A stretch of 64,000 nt of DNA from GCA-2794515 sp033763335 (lineage in GTDB: Bacteria; Chloroflexota; Anaerolineae; Aggregatilineales; Phototrophicaceae), in assembly GCA_033763335.1 (NCBI GenBank), contig JANRKU010000016.1:62001-126000 (forward strand), read 5' to 3'. Positions 26,239 through 34,864 of this stretch are shown one piece after another. Position 1 is the first letter of the stretch. Each line of letters starts with the position of its first letter. The notes below the pieces were generated by a model. It saw only the letters and a list, made by a program, of their open reading frames with translations. It was not told the DNA's origin and made no database searches. Both the position numbers and the translations under genes were made by a program.

Positions 26239-26346
26239 GGTTTTAAACTCCATTGCGTTTACGAGGAAAGGATAGGTATGGGGTGAATTATAACATATCC
26301 ATTGGGGAAAACTGTAGGCAAATTGGCATGGCTTGGTCTATAAAAA

Positions 26347-26370
26347 ACGAGAGGCATTTCTGCCTCTCGT
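26347..26370 (-). terminator. Terminator of the four-repeat secreted protein gene
   Basis: A ten-pair perfect stem ACGAGAGGCA / TGCCTCTCGT with a four-base loop. Read on the minus strand it is followed by TTTTTT, 30 bp after the stop codon of the gene at 26400. Confidence 0.88.
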
Positions 26371-26399
26371 CACTAGCCAAAACAAAAGGGGTGGAAAAA

Positions 26400-27890
26400 T
26401 TACATATCCATGCCACTCATATCGTGCATTTCCATCTCGCCACCATTCAATGGGACATAAACTGCGTCGCCACCGATGATAACAGGGGCATCACAACCTT
26501 CTACTGTCCCAAATTCATAGACACCCAATTCACAGGTATCATAGTGAAGCATGGGGAAGAGTTGCAAATCTTCACTGAAAGCAACACCTTCATCCAAATC
26601 AATCTTCACGCCATAATTGAGTCCCTTCACAATGGGGGCAACGCCGACCACAGGACCGGGTGCGCCTTCGTTATTGGAGTGAACGACCAAGAAGCCGTGG
26701 GCATCAATGAGGGCATATTGAATATCAATATGGATGGTGCCATCTTCATTATCACCATACACAGCATCGCTCACATCAATAGCTGGAGTGGCATAAATGG
26801 GGTACATGACCACTTCGCCATCTACGCTGATGGGGGCATCGCAACCCTCAACAGTACCAAATTCATACACACCTGCTTCGCAATCATCCACATGCAACAT
26901 GGGGTGCAAAATTCCTGTGGGGGCTGTCATATCGAGTGTTACCATCACATCTACGTTAGTTCCCATCACGAGTGGGGCAACACCAGCCACAGCACCGGGT
27001 GCGCCTTCATTATCGTTGTGAACGACCAAGAAACCAGCCGATTCCACAACTACATACTGGGCATACAACATCGGAGCCATAGACATATCCATCATTTCCA
27101 TGTTGGGGTTATTATCTGCATAGACGATTACTTGGTCTTCTACAAACATGGTTGGACGGGTATCAATAGCGACCATCACAATTTCTTCGTCAACAAATAC
27201 GGGGGCATCGCACCCTTCAACCGTACCAAATTCATAAACACCCGCTTCGCAATCATCCACATGCAACATGGGGTAAAGTACAGGGGTGAGTCCAGCAGGG
27301 TCTAATGCAATACCAACACCAACATTAGCGATGCTCGCAGAAACAAATGTATAACCCAACACAGGACCGGGTGCGCCTTCATTATCGGCATGAATCACCA
27401 CAAACCCATCGGCACTCACAATAACATTGGTGAGGGTGATGGAATCGCCCAAAACAAGTTGTTCATTCACAGCTAAAAGCGTAATTGTAAAGGCTGGGCT
27501 AACCATGCCCGCATCGGTCATAGAAGGAGCATCGCAACCTTCAACGGTGCCAAATTCATACACACCGATGGCGCAATCATCTACATGCAACATGGCTTGT
27601 AAAACACGGGTAGCACTTAACACATCAATGGGGACTTCGACATTATAATTCTCGCCCGCATTAATACTCCGATACCCAATCACAGGACCGGGTGCGCCTT
27701 CGTTATCTTGATGAATCACCACAAAACCGGGTGTAGTGCTGTAGGCATAATCAACATAAACAGATTCGCCATAAACGACTTGGTCTGTCACTTCGATGCC
27801 AGGAGCCATCTCCATCTCATCTTGTGCAAAGACCAGTGTCCCGCCCAAAACAACCATTAAAAGGGTGAATAATAAAGCTAATTTACGCAT
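26400..27890 (-). CDS. Exported protein with four near-identical DUF7282-like repeats
   Basis: A 496-residue protein with a signal peptide ending near V-F-A-Q (residue 23). Four units of about 115 residues follow, each with a V-V-I-H-x-D-N-E-G-A-P-G-P-V type strand and the end piece M-L-H-V-D-D-C-x-x-G-V-Y-E-F-G-T-V; the last unit has M-L-H-Y-D-T-C. Each unit has two cysteines flanking that end piece, likely a disulphide. The pattern fits the DUF7282 family of extracellular beta-sandwich repeats. Met-rich patches occur at the N-terminus (E-M-E-M), between units (M-E-M-M-D-M-S-M) and at the C-terminus (M-E-M-H-D-M-S-G-M-D-M), which could bind copper or silver; that is inference. It is probably a surface protein, with its own terminator. 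Confidence 0.85.
   Translation of the reverse strand: MRKLALLFTLLMVVLGGTLVFAQDEMEMAPGIEVTDQVVYGESVYVDYAYSTTPGFVVIHQDNEGAPGPVIGYRSINAGENYNVEVPIDVLSATRVLQAMLHVDDCAIGVYEFGTVEGCDAPSMTDAGMVSPAFTITLLAVNEQLVLGDSITLTNVIVSADGFVVIHADNEGAPGPVLGYTFVSASIANVGVGIALDPAGLTPVLYPMLHVDDCEAGVYEFGTVEGCDAPVFVDEEIVMVAIDTRPTMFVEDQVIVYADNNPNMEMMDMSMAPMLYAQYVVVESAGFLVVHNDNEGAPGAVAGVAPLVMGTNVDVMVTLDMTAPTGILHPMLHVDDCEAGVYEFGTVEGCDAPISVDGEVVMYPIYATPAIDVSDAVYGDNEDGTIHIDIQYALIDAHGFLVVHSNNEGAPGPVVGVAPIVKGLNYGVKIDLDEGVAFSEDLQLFPMLHYDTCELGVYEFGTVEGCDAPVIIGGDAVYVPLNGGEMEMHDMSGMDM
26440..27740 (-). repeat. Four tandem intragenic repeats
   Basis: Four copies of a unit of roughly 330-390 bp inside the exported protein gene. The segment coding for G-V-Y-E-F-G-T-V-E-G-C-D-A-P is almost unchanged at DNA level in all four (near 26500, 26850, 27220 and 27540), and G-A-P-G is always coded by the same GGTGCGCC string in reverse. 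This suggests recent duplication or ongoing exchange between units. Confidence 0.85.
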
Positions 27891-28115
27891 GTGTTAAAAT
27901 CCTCTCAATTATAATTCATTAGTGATTGAATTGTGCATATTTCTGCATATTTCAATCCATTACAGTATGACCGTATTTTTAGGATTTTGGCAAGCGATAT
28001 AACAAAAGGCACATTTTCCTCTTATATTTCTTTTTCTTAATGGGAATTAAATTAGGTGAGTGTTAAAATAAGAGATAAATTTATGAGGGGTTGAATTTAG
28101 GTTGGGGAGCAAACC

Positions 28116-31100
28116 ATGAATTTATTAAAACAACTCTTGAATCGGTTTTTACTCATCTATCTGTCTGGAGTCCTCGTTATTATTTTGGGCGTGAGTGTGG
28201 TGGGTTTATTCACTATAGACATTCCACAAACCCAAGCCGCCGCCACATCCCTCGCATATAGCAACGACCCAACAACCGGTCATGTTGGTATATATGGCGC
28301 AAACCCCGTCATTGGATTTAATAACCCAGTTGGTACATGGTTTCGGATATGCAACGGGGGAACCTGTACTGGCTATGCACAATCCTTCACCCAGCCCCAA
28401 CAATATGGTGGGTTTAAGTGGATATTTGACGGCGCAAATCATGGCGATGTTTTAGAAGCACAGCCACAAGGCGCTTCTGGATATGCTCAATGCACCTTGC
28501 TCATTGCGGGTGGCTATCGCTATTGCAATGTAGGAATTCCCGATGATGATGGTGATGGCGTGCCAAATGTTGCCGATTCTTGTCCAAGTCAGGGCAGTAT
28601 TGGTTATGGTATAGATGCCAGTGGTTGCCCCATTATACCACCTGATACCGATGGTGACGGTATATTAGACCCCAACGACTCTTGTCCCACACAAGGTAGT
28701 ATTGGCTATGGAGTAGATGCTGTTGGTTGCCCCATCCAACCATCTCCTATCCCAGATACAGATGGTGATGGCATATTAAACCCCAACGATGCGTGTCCCA
28801 ATCAGGGCAGTATCGGCTATGGCATAGATGCTGTTGGTTGCCCAAACCCACCACCCCAAACCGATAGGGATGGTGATGGCAAACCAGACTCACAAGATGC
28901 GTGTCCAGATAATGGCGATATAGGATATGGGGTAGATGGTAATGGCTGTCCAAATCCCACACCAACACCTTTTTCTGGCGATAGAGATGGCGATAGTGTG
29001 CTAGATAATGCAGATAACTGCCCCGATGAAAAAGGGTCTAGGAACAATTTGGGATGTCCCTATAGACCAGACGTATGCCAAGTCGCATTTTTGGCAGAGG
29101 TCGTCTATTTACGGGCTGGTCCCAGTACAGCATTCCCCTCACAAACGAGCATGAGTTATCATGATAGACCCATATTGGCGATTAATGCCGTGACCAATGA
29201 CTTAGGTGAAATATGGTATGAATTACAAGGCTCTGCGCCGTTATATGTGCGCTCAGATTTGGTATTATTGGGGCAAGTATGCGATTCTATCGGCATTGGT
29301 CAAGTCATTATTACAGCAACCCCCACTCCACCACTCCCAACAGATGGTTATATTCCCCCAGAACAACAATTAGCCGCTTTAGGCTGTGCTATTCAACCAG
29401 GGGAATATGTCGAAAATGCCCCCGATTATATTTTGGTGATGATTGTCGAATCACCAGACCCATGCCAAGCCAAATATGAGGTGAACAATCCTGTTATCAT
29501 CGCCCCACCCATGCAAGTGGCACACCAGTATTTTGATGACACCCCAGAAAAAGAACGCTTCTTTCAGCGATTACTCGATTGTAGCACCCCTGTCGTGGAT
29601 TGGGTTATTCAATGGGTCAATTCTGATGAGGATGAAGCCAGCCTAGAGCAATTGATTGCACAAGCAGGCAATTCAGTCTGTAGCAGTGTAGACGAATGGC
29701 GTAGTGCGCCTGTTATCCCCCTGCCAGCAGATACCCCGCCACAGCAAGCTATTGAGATTGGCATCATCATCTGTAGCAATGCCCACCTAACCCAAGCCCG
29801 CTATCAACACTTGCGCCAATATCTGATGGATATTTGGGGAATGACCGTTACCGATGTGAATTGCATGGCAATCAACAGCGCCAACCGCATGAATATACCC
29901 ACAGAAAGCCAACTTGCCCTCTATGCGAAATTACGCGAGTGCCAAGTCATCAATCCGCTCAATACGCTCGAAACACTGATTATGACCAACAATGATGCCA
30001 TAGACCTCACTTTATCCTGTGATACCTTCATCGAAAAATTAACCTGTGAGGATTGTCCCCCCATCGAATTGCCAATTGAATTGGTCTCGTGTGTGTTGAA
30101 TGATGCCGATTGGGGTCTCATGACCTTATTCCTCAAAAATCACATGCCCCTATTGACCGAAAATCAGCTCGATGATTTGTATCGTGACATCAATCCATGT
30201 GATGCGATTACAACTTATCTCAATACAGGGATAATACGCCTGCCGATTGAATTACCCCCTCCTGCCGATACCACACCATCACCAGAAATTACCCCAACAC
30301 TCACCCCAGAGGCATCTGTTAATGTAGTGATTGATGAACCACGTATTCCACAAGAAATTCTGATGGAACTCGGATTTGACAAACCAAACATCAGTGGGGT
30401 TGAATTAGACACCGTGGGGGTCATTTTTGTGCGCGATAACACCATTTTTATCCGCGAAAAAGGTGTCGAAAAGGCATTTGATGACGACATTATCGGCGAA
30501 AAATATGTCCCCATTTTGTTCACGGTCAACAATCGGCGCTTGCTGGCATATATTGTCGTAAATGAAGGCACGGCGCGGATTCGCATCATCAACCTCAGCA
30601 CCAATGATAGCACTTTCGCCCAATTATCCGATTTGATAACCCCAGACCACCTCGCTCCCCTCGCTTATAACGGGTCACTTTTGGTCTTTACAGGCATAGA
30701 CCCCAATGGACAATCTAACCTGTATGGCATCCCATTTTCTGCCACAAAACAAGATAATATAGCTGTTTTGCTGGTCAATAATGCCCAAAATGCCACCGCC
30801 ATCGAAGGGCTTTCTGCATTTGTCTTTGAGCAACCCAATGCAGGGGATAATATCTTTTTATGGATACCCGGTAGCCAAACCCTAGACCCACTAGATGAAG
30901 GCATAGAGGGTGCTTGTACTAGCCCTGTGGGTGAGCGATTTGGGGCAAAATGGCGTTTCTGGTTTTTATGTGATGGTTTAGGAGCGCCTATTTTATATGT
31001 ACGTGATATGCAAGCGCGTGAGCCACTTATGTATGATATAAATGGCATCATGCCATCGAAAAACCCCATTACGAGTATTGCATTGGGGGAATTGCAGGGG

Positions 31101-31217
31101 GAATTATTTTTAGAAGATGGGGAGATGGTCTATTGGTATCATAAACGGGATAAAACCGAGAAAATTGTCCGATTTATCCCTGGTGCAAGCGCCATCTATA
31201 CCTTCTCACGGGAATAA
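28116..31217 (+). CDS. Large secreted protein with thrombospondin-type-3 calcium repeats and an SH3-like domain
   Basis: A 1033-residue protein with an N-terminal membrane/signal segment (residues 12-38) and GGGGAG upstream. Residues 143-314 hold five thrombospondin type 3 units (D-x-D-G-D-G...D-x-C-P) with regularly placed cysteines, a known calcium-binding layout. Residues about 320-395 look like a bacterial SH3 domain (V-V-Y-L-R-A-G-P-S, W-Y-E-L-Q). Residues 420-690 are unknown, Cys-rich and possibly repeated (I-x-C-S motifs near 560). After a Pro/Thr linker near 710, residues 730-1033 show short beta-strand units resembling a propeller. It is probably anchored at the cell surface. No enzyme motif is seen. 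A terminator hairpin follows. Confidence 0.85.
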   Translation: MNLLKQLLNRFLLIYLSGVLVIILGVSVVGLFTIDIPQTQAAATSLAYSNDPTTGHVGIYGANPVIGFNNPVGTWFRICNGGTCTGYAQSFTQPQQYGGFKWIFDGANHGDVLEAQPQGASGYAQCTLLIAGGYRYCNVGIPDDDGDGVPNVADSCPSQGSIGYGIDASGCPIIPPDTDGDGILDPNDSCPTQGSIGYGVDAVGCPIQPSPIPDTDGDGILNPNDACPNQGSIGYGIDAVGCPNPPPQTDRDGDGKPDSQDACPDNGDIGYGVDGNGCPNPTPTPFSGDRDGDSVLDNADNCPDEKGSRNNLGCPYRPDVCQVAFLAEVVYLRAGPSTAFPSQTSMSYHDRPILAINAVTNDLGEIWYELQGSAPLYVRSDLVLLGQVCDSIGIGQVIITATPTPPLPTDGYIPPEQQLAALGCAIQPGEYVENAPDYILVMIVESPDPCQAKYEVNNPVIIAPPMQVAHQYFDDTPEKERFFQRLLDCSTPVVDWVIQWVNSDEDEASLEQLIAQAGNSVCSSVDEWRSAPVIPLPADTPPQQAIEIGIIICSNAHLTQARYQHLRQYLMDIWGMTVTDVNCMAINSANRMNIPTESQLALYAKLRECQVINPLNTLETLIMTNNDAIDLTLSCDTFIEKLTCEDCPPIELPIELVSCVLNDADWGLMTLFLKNHMPLLTENQLDDLYRDINPCDAITTYLNTGIIRLPIELPPPADTTPSPEITPTLTPEASVNVVIDEPRIPQEILMELGFDKPNISGVELDTVGVIFVRDNTIFIREKGVEKAFDDDIIGEKYVPILFTVNNRRLLAYIVVNEGTARIRIINLSTNDSTFAQLSDLITPDHLAPLAYNGSLLVFTGIDPNGQSNLYGIPFSATKQDNIAVLLVNNAQNATAIEGLSAFVFEQPNAGDNIFLWIPGSQTLDPLDEGIEGACTSPVGERFGAKWRFWFLCDGLGAPILYVRDMQAREPLMYDINGIMPSKNPITSIALGELQGELFLEDGEMVYWYHKRDKTEKIVRFIPGASAIYTFSRE

Positions 31218-31229
31218 ATAACAGCCACA

Positions 31230-31263
31230 AAAATCAGCTAATCCACGTAGATTAGCTGATTTT
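31230..31263 (+). terminator. Terminator after the calcium-repeat protein gene
   Basis: AAAATCAGCTAATC and GATTAGCTGATTTT form a perfect 14-pair stem with a short loop, ending in TTTT. The right arm overlaps the last codons and stop of the convergent Uma2 gene. Confidence 0.8.
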
Positions 31264-31821
31264 CCCCAATAATATATCGGCTGGGATTTTTTCGTTATTG
31301 AGTACAAGCGATACAAATACATCGCCCGCTTCGTAAATACCCAACCCAATAAATTTAGCGCCCTGTAATCCCCATACTTCGATGAGGCGCTCTTGTGGGT
31401 CTATCATCCAATATTCATATACCCCAAATTGCTCATACAAGCGTAATTTGACCACACGGTCATGACGGGCAGTACCCGGAGATAATACTTCTACAACTAA
31501 ATCAGGCGCACCATGCCACCATCCATCATCCCCCAATTGGCATAAGCTGTTTTGTGGACGTGTCCAAAAGACATCAGGTTGGACAACATTATCCTCATTC
31601 AAATAGACATCCATCGGTGCAATCACCACTTCACCACCATGTATCTGGGCATATCCACGCAAAAAAACGGCGACATTCAAGACAGTATATTGATGTTTTT
31701 GTTTGGGTGCTGGCATCTCAATAACATCTCCATTGATGAGTTCAATAGGGGATAACGACTCTGGCAATTGTGCAAATTGTGTTGCAGTTAGTTTAGATTT
31801 TGTAGAAATTTTCTCAGACAT
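31252..31821 (-). CDS. Uma2-family (DUF820) PD-(D/E)XK nuclease-like protein, second copy
   Basis: A 189-residue protein (ATG 31821, GAGG upstream). Landmarks are I-E-L-I-N-G-D-V-I-E-M, V-V-Q-P-D-V-F-W (metal Asp), L-V-V-E-V-L-S-P-G-T (Glu) and D-R-V-V-K-L-R-L-Y-E-Q-F-G-V-Y-E-Y-W-M-I-D-P. It is clearly of the same family as the protein at 20369 but diverged, so not a recent duplicate. Substrate and role are unknown. It is divergent from mutM, with 47 bp between starts; a link with DNA repair is only positional. Confidence 0.9.
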   Translation of the reverse strand: MSEKISTKSKLTATQFAQLPESLSPIELINGDVIEMPAPKQKHQYTVLNVAVFLRGYAQIHGGEVVIAPMDVYLNEDNVVQPDVFWTRPQNSLCQLGDDGWWHGAPDLVVEVLSPGTARHDRVVKLRLYEQFGVYEYWMIDPQERLIEVWGLQGAKFIGLGIYEAGDVFVSLVLNNEKIPADILLGKIS

Positions 31822-31868
31822 CACGCCTCACTATCAAACCACATAAAGTTCTGTGCTAAAATCATTAT

Positions 31869-32702
31869 ATGCCAGAATTACCAGAAGTCGAAACCGTAGT
31901 ACGTGGGTTGCGTTCTCCTTTATTGGGGCGCACCATCACCAATATGACCATCACATGGGCGCGGACAATTCATACCCCCACACCAGACATATTTGCATCG
32001 CAAATTGTAGGGCAGACTGTAATGGATGTGTCGCGTCGCGCCAAATTTATTGTTATTAGCCTCACCCATGATACCCTGCTGGTACATCTCAAAATGACAG
32101 GGCGCTTATATGTTATCCCAACAGGCGACCAAAATGAGGCAGATAGATGGATACGAGCCTCTTTCGATTTGGACAACGACCATCAATTACGCTTTTCAGA
32201 TTCGCGCAAGTTTGGCAAGCTGTATTTGACCAACAATCCACAAGCCCTACTCGCCCATATCGGACCAGAACCCCTCACCGATGAATTCACCATCTCAGAT
32301 TTTGCCTCCCGCATCGGCACACATCATAAGGCGATAAAAGCCCTATTGCTCGACCAAACTTTCATCGCAGGGGTGGGCAATATTTATGCCGATGAAGCCT
32401 TATTCCGCGCCAACATTCATCCCCAAACACCCGCCAACACCCTATCAGATGACCAACAAGCGCAGTTATTCACCTCTATTCGCGCTGTGTTAAATGCGGG
32501 CATAGACCATGAAGGCGCGAGTATCAATTGGTATCGCAAACCAGATGGCACAAAAGGCACATCCCAAGACCATTTTTTTGTCTATGGTCGTGAAAACCTG
32601 CCCTGTATCGTCTGTGGCAATCCCATTCATAAAATCCGCGTTGCCCAACGTGGCACTCATTTTTGCCCGCACTGTCAACCCTTCATCACGGAGGAACTAT
32701 AA
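31869..32702 (+). CDS. mutM: Formamidopyrimidine-DNA glycosylase
   Basis: A 277-residue base-excision repair enzyme that removes 8-oxoguanine and ring-opened purines and cuts the abasic site. The N-terminus is M-P-E-L-P-E-V-E-T, so Pro2 and Glu3 are in place once Met is removed. R-R-A-K-F-I carries the catalytic-domain lysine, L-H-L-K-M-T-G-R-L follows, and the C-terminal zinc finger has four cysteines (C-I-V-C ... C-P-H-C). Length is normal. The stop is followed within four bases by the next gene's ATG, so they are co-transcribed. Confidence 0.97.
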   Translation: MPELPEVETVVRGLRSPLLGRTITNMTITWARTIHTPTPDIFASQIVGQTVMDVSRRAKFIVISLTHDTLLVHLKMTGRLYVIPTGDQNEADRWIRASFDLDNDHQLRFSDSRKFGKLYLTNNPQALLAHIGPEPLTDEFTISDFASRIGTHHKAIKALLLDQTFIAGVGNIYADEALFRANIHPQTPANTLSDDQQAQLFTSIRAVLNAGIDHEGASINWYRKPDGTKGTSQDHFFVYGRENLPCIVCGNPIHKIRVAQRGTHFCPHCQPFITEEL

Positions 32703-32706
32703 CCCC

Positions 32707-33810
32707 ATGAATCCATTTTTCTTTCAAGCACCTGTGCCACCTTCTGGGTATCGTCAGGCAGAAGATGTCACGTCTTATCTACCTGATTTCTTGTCACAAT
32801 TACCCGTCAGTCTCGTCATAACAGTATGTTTAACATCAACATTATTGCTCATCGCCATGTCATGGTTTGCTTATTTTAAGCCCCGCAGAAAACGCCAACG
32901 CGCCAACCAACTAGAAGCCACCACTCAAAATGAAGCCCTATCCGAAGCCTTTTCGTTATTAACAACTGATGAAATGGAGGAAATGCCTGTGCCACCCAAA
33001 CCCTTGCCACAAATCCCACAAAATAGCACCCCTAAAAAAGCGGTTGAAGATGAATTGCCCGATTTAGACATGCTACTCGATACAACTCGGCTCTCTAAAG
33101 AATTGCCAAAAGTAGACCCTATCACACCCAAAAAACCGAGTGCGCCCGCGCCAGTTCCCACCACCGCCACGACATCTGTATATAGCACCCGCCAAACCAT
33201 TCGGCTCAACACAGGCGACCTCATCCCTGCCGACCAACTCATCACCATCTCCCGCGATGCCCGCGATGGGCGATTGGTGGTACAAATGAATGGCGTTGGT
33301 TATCGCACACTCGTCAATGATGCCAAAGCCAAAGACCAATTCGTCAAATTGATGCGAGAACTCTCTGATATTGTCAATAAAGCCGATGATAATCCCCCAT
33401 CCGTCACGGCAGAAGCAGTCATCCCACCGCCACCTGTCGCCCCAATGCCAGTTACACCTATCATCAATGCCCCGCCCCCACCCCCCATCACACCAGATGG
33501 TAAAATGCCCGGTGATTTGCCAAAATTCAACATAGATGATGCCGTAAAAGCGACCCCTAAAGGCAAATATGAAGCTGTTCCCATGCCAGAATTGAATATC
33601 GCAGAGGCAATCGAAGCCTATTTACAACACAAACTCAAATTCACGCCAGAATATGCCACACGTATGATTCATGTTTTATCTGCGCCCGGTGGCGGTGTTC
33701 GGATTCAGGTGGATAACACCTTCTATGAGGGTGTTGGCGATGTGGCAGATGTGGGTGTCCGCACCTTTTTGCAACAAACCATCGCAGAATGGCAAGCCCG
33801 CCAAAAATAG
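32707..33810 (+). CDS. Single-pass membrane protein of unknown function, coupled to mutM
   Basis: A 367-residue protein. The frame is open far upstream inside mutM, but the ATG at 32707 has GGAGG overlapping the mutM 3' end and is the sensible start. One membrane segment is at about residues 31-55, followed by K-P-R-R-K-R-Q-R, so the C-terminal 310 residues should be cytoplasmic. These contain a compact domain near residues 155-225 (R-L-N-T-G-D-L-I, Q-M-N-G-V-G-Y-R-T-L), a long Pro-rich spacer (P-P-P-P-V-A-P, P-P-P-P-P-I-T), and a small C-terminal alpha/beta domain (I-A-E-A-I-E-A-Y-L-Q-H-K-L to the end). No family is recognised. Confidence 0.8.
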   Translation: MNPFFFQAPVPPSGYRQAEDVTSYLPDFLSQLPVSLVITVCLTSTLLLIAMSWFAYFKPRRKRQRANQLEATTQNEALSEAFSLLTTDEMEEMPVPPKPLPQIPQNSTPKKAVEDELPDLDMLLDTTRLSKELPKVDPITPKKPSAPAPVPTTATTSVYSTRQTIRLNTGDLIPADQLITISRDARDGRLVVQMNGVGYRTLVNDAKAKDQFVKLMRELSDIVNKADDNPPSVTAEAVIPPPPVAPMPVTPIINAPPPPPITPDGKMPGDLPKFNIDDAVKATPKGKYEAVPMPELNIAEAIEAYLQHKLKFTPEYATRMIHVLSAPGGGVRIQVDNTFYEGVGDVADVGVRTFLQQTIAEWQARQK

Positions 33811-33839
33811 GGATTGTTCATTTAGTGAAAATAGACAGT

Positions 33840-33868
33840 GGGACGACATACACTGTGTTAGTTGTCCC
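33840..33868. repeat. Long imperfect hairpin between convergent genes
   Basis: Fourteen-base arms beginning GGGACGAC and ending GTTGTCCC pair at 12 of 14 positions (counting one G-T pair) around a single T. It is followed 30 bp later by a second imperfect hairpin. No T-run follows. Confidence 0.55.
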
Positions 33869-33897
33869 CTAAAAAACCCAACTATTTTGATGAATTG

Positions 33898-33937
33898 TAG
33901 GGGCGGTACTAGCGCCTTTAGGCGCGTATGTCCGCCC
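33898..33937. repeat. Imperfect palindrome of the intergenic family
   Basis: GGGGCGG...TAGCGCC and GGCGCGTA...CCGCCC form an interrupted stem around TTTA. It starts with GTAGGGGC like several other family members and lies between the convergent genes at 32707 and 33990. Confidence 0.5.
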
Positions 33938-33989
33938 AGTTATATCCGGTATATTTATGAGACAGACCATTTAGAGGCAAGTTATTGCC

Positions 33990-34850
33990 CTACACCCATT
34001 TTTCATCCAAAGGCACAATTTCTGGTTGATTTTTAGCATTGCGGGTCAATTTACCGATTGGGCGCTTGGTCTCGTGGGGAAAAATTAACACGGCATCATG
34101 CTCAAATGCCCATGCTTGCCAAATACGCTTCGTTTCGAGCGTGACCATCGGCTCAATATCATACGCCGTCATCCACGCCAATTTTTCAAAATGCACCGCG
34201 AAAGATGCCATATCACAGACAAACGCCGCATGTTGACCCATGCTCTCTATCCGAATTGCCATGTGACCGCGTGTATGACCGGGTGCCATAATGCCCAAAA
34301 TGCCATCTGCGAGTTGTGTATCACCATATAAAAGGCGCAATTGACCGCGTTTGCATAACACATCCCAATTGGCGGGAACATAGGTGGAGCGTGTGCGTTC
34401 ATTGGGGTGGGTCGCATCTATCAATTCCCGCGCCTGCACCACATATTCGGCATTGGGAAATGAGGGGATAATCGTCGTGCCATCTTCGGCAAACATCGTA
34501 TTTCCGCCACAATGGTCGGCGTGCAAATGGGTATTGATGACCAAATCAATGTCACTGGCAGATACACCAATTCGCCCCAGCCCATCCAACAATGTGCCAT
34601 AAGGGTATGTAATGCCCCAATTGGCACGCGAGCGTTCATCTAACCGCGCTCCCAAACCCGTATCCACGAGAATTTTTTGCGTAGGCGTTTGAATATACAA
34701 GCAATTGAGGCTCATTGGCACAAGGTTATTGTCGTCTGGCTCATAATAGGCTTTGAATAAAGAACGCGGGACAAGCCCAAATGGACCGCCCGCATCGGCT
34801 TGTGTGAGTCCTGCATGAAGCAAGTATATGGTCATATCACCCAGTTGCAT
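33990..34850 (-). CDS. Metallo-beta-lactamase-fold hydrolase (lactonase-like)
   Basis: A 286-residue protein with the two-metal site T-H-L-H-A-D-H-C-G-G (HxHxDH), a later G-H-T-R-G-H His, Asp in C-D-M-A-S, and His near the C-terminus in F-P-H-E-T. The layout matches the AHL-lactonase-like/MBL hydrolase group, but many substrates are possible. There is no signal peptide. The ATG at 34850 has GGGGAG at good spacing. It is last in the kinase gene run, 14 bp after the pseudokinase stop, so probably in the same transcript. Confidence 0.9.
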   Translation of the reverse strand: MQLGDMTIYLLHAGLTQADAGGPFGLVPRSLFKAYYEPDDNNLVPMSLNCLYIQTPTQKILVDTGLGARLDERSRANWGITYPYGTLLDGLGRIGVSASDIDLVINTHLHADHCGGNTMFAEDGTTIIPSFPNAEYVVQARELIDATHPNERTRSTYVPANWDVLCKRGQLRLLYGDTQLADGILGIMAPGHTRGHMAIRIESMGQHAAFVCDMASFAVHFEKLAWMTAYDIEPMVTLETKRIWQAWAFEHDAVLIFPHETKRPIGKLTRNAKNQPEIVPLDEKWV

Positions 34851-34864
34851 GGTATTCTCCCCTA

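Noticed and set aside
26253..27305. A 350-residue open frame on the plus strand over the four-repeat protein gene
   Set aside because: It is the antisense shadow of the repeated gene on the minus strand, which has a signal peptide, repeats and a terminator. The repeated look of the shadow comes from the DNA repeats.
32509..32706. Upstream extension of the membrane protein gene into mutM
   Set aside because: The extension overlaps the MutM zinc finger in another frame. The ATG at 32707 has a GGAGG site and gives a sensible N-terminus.
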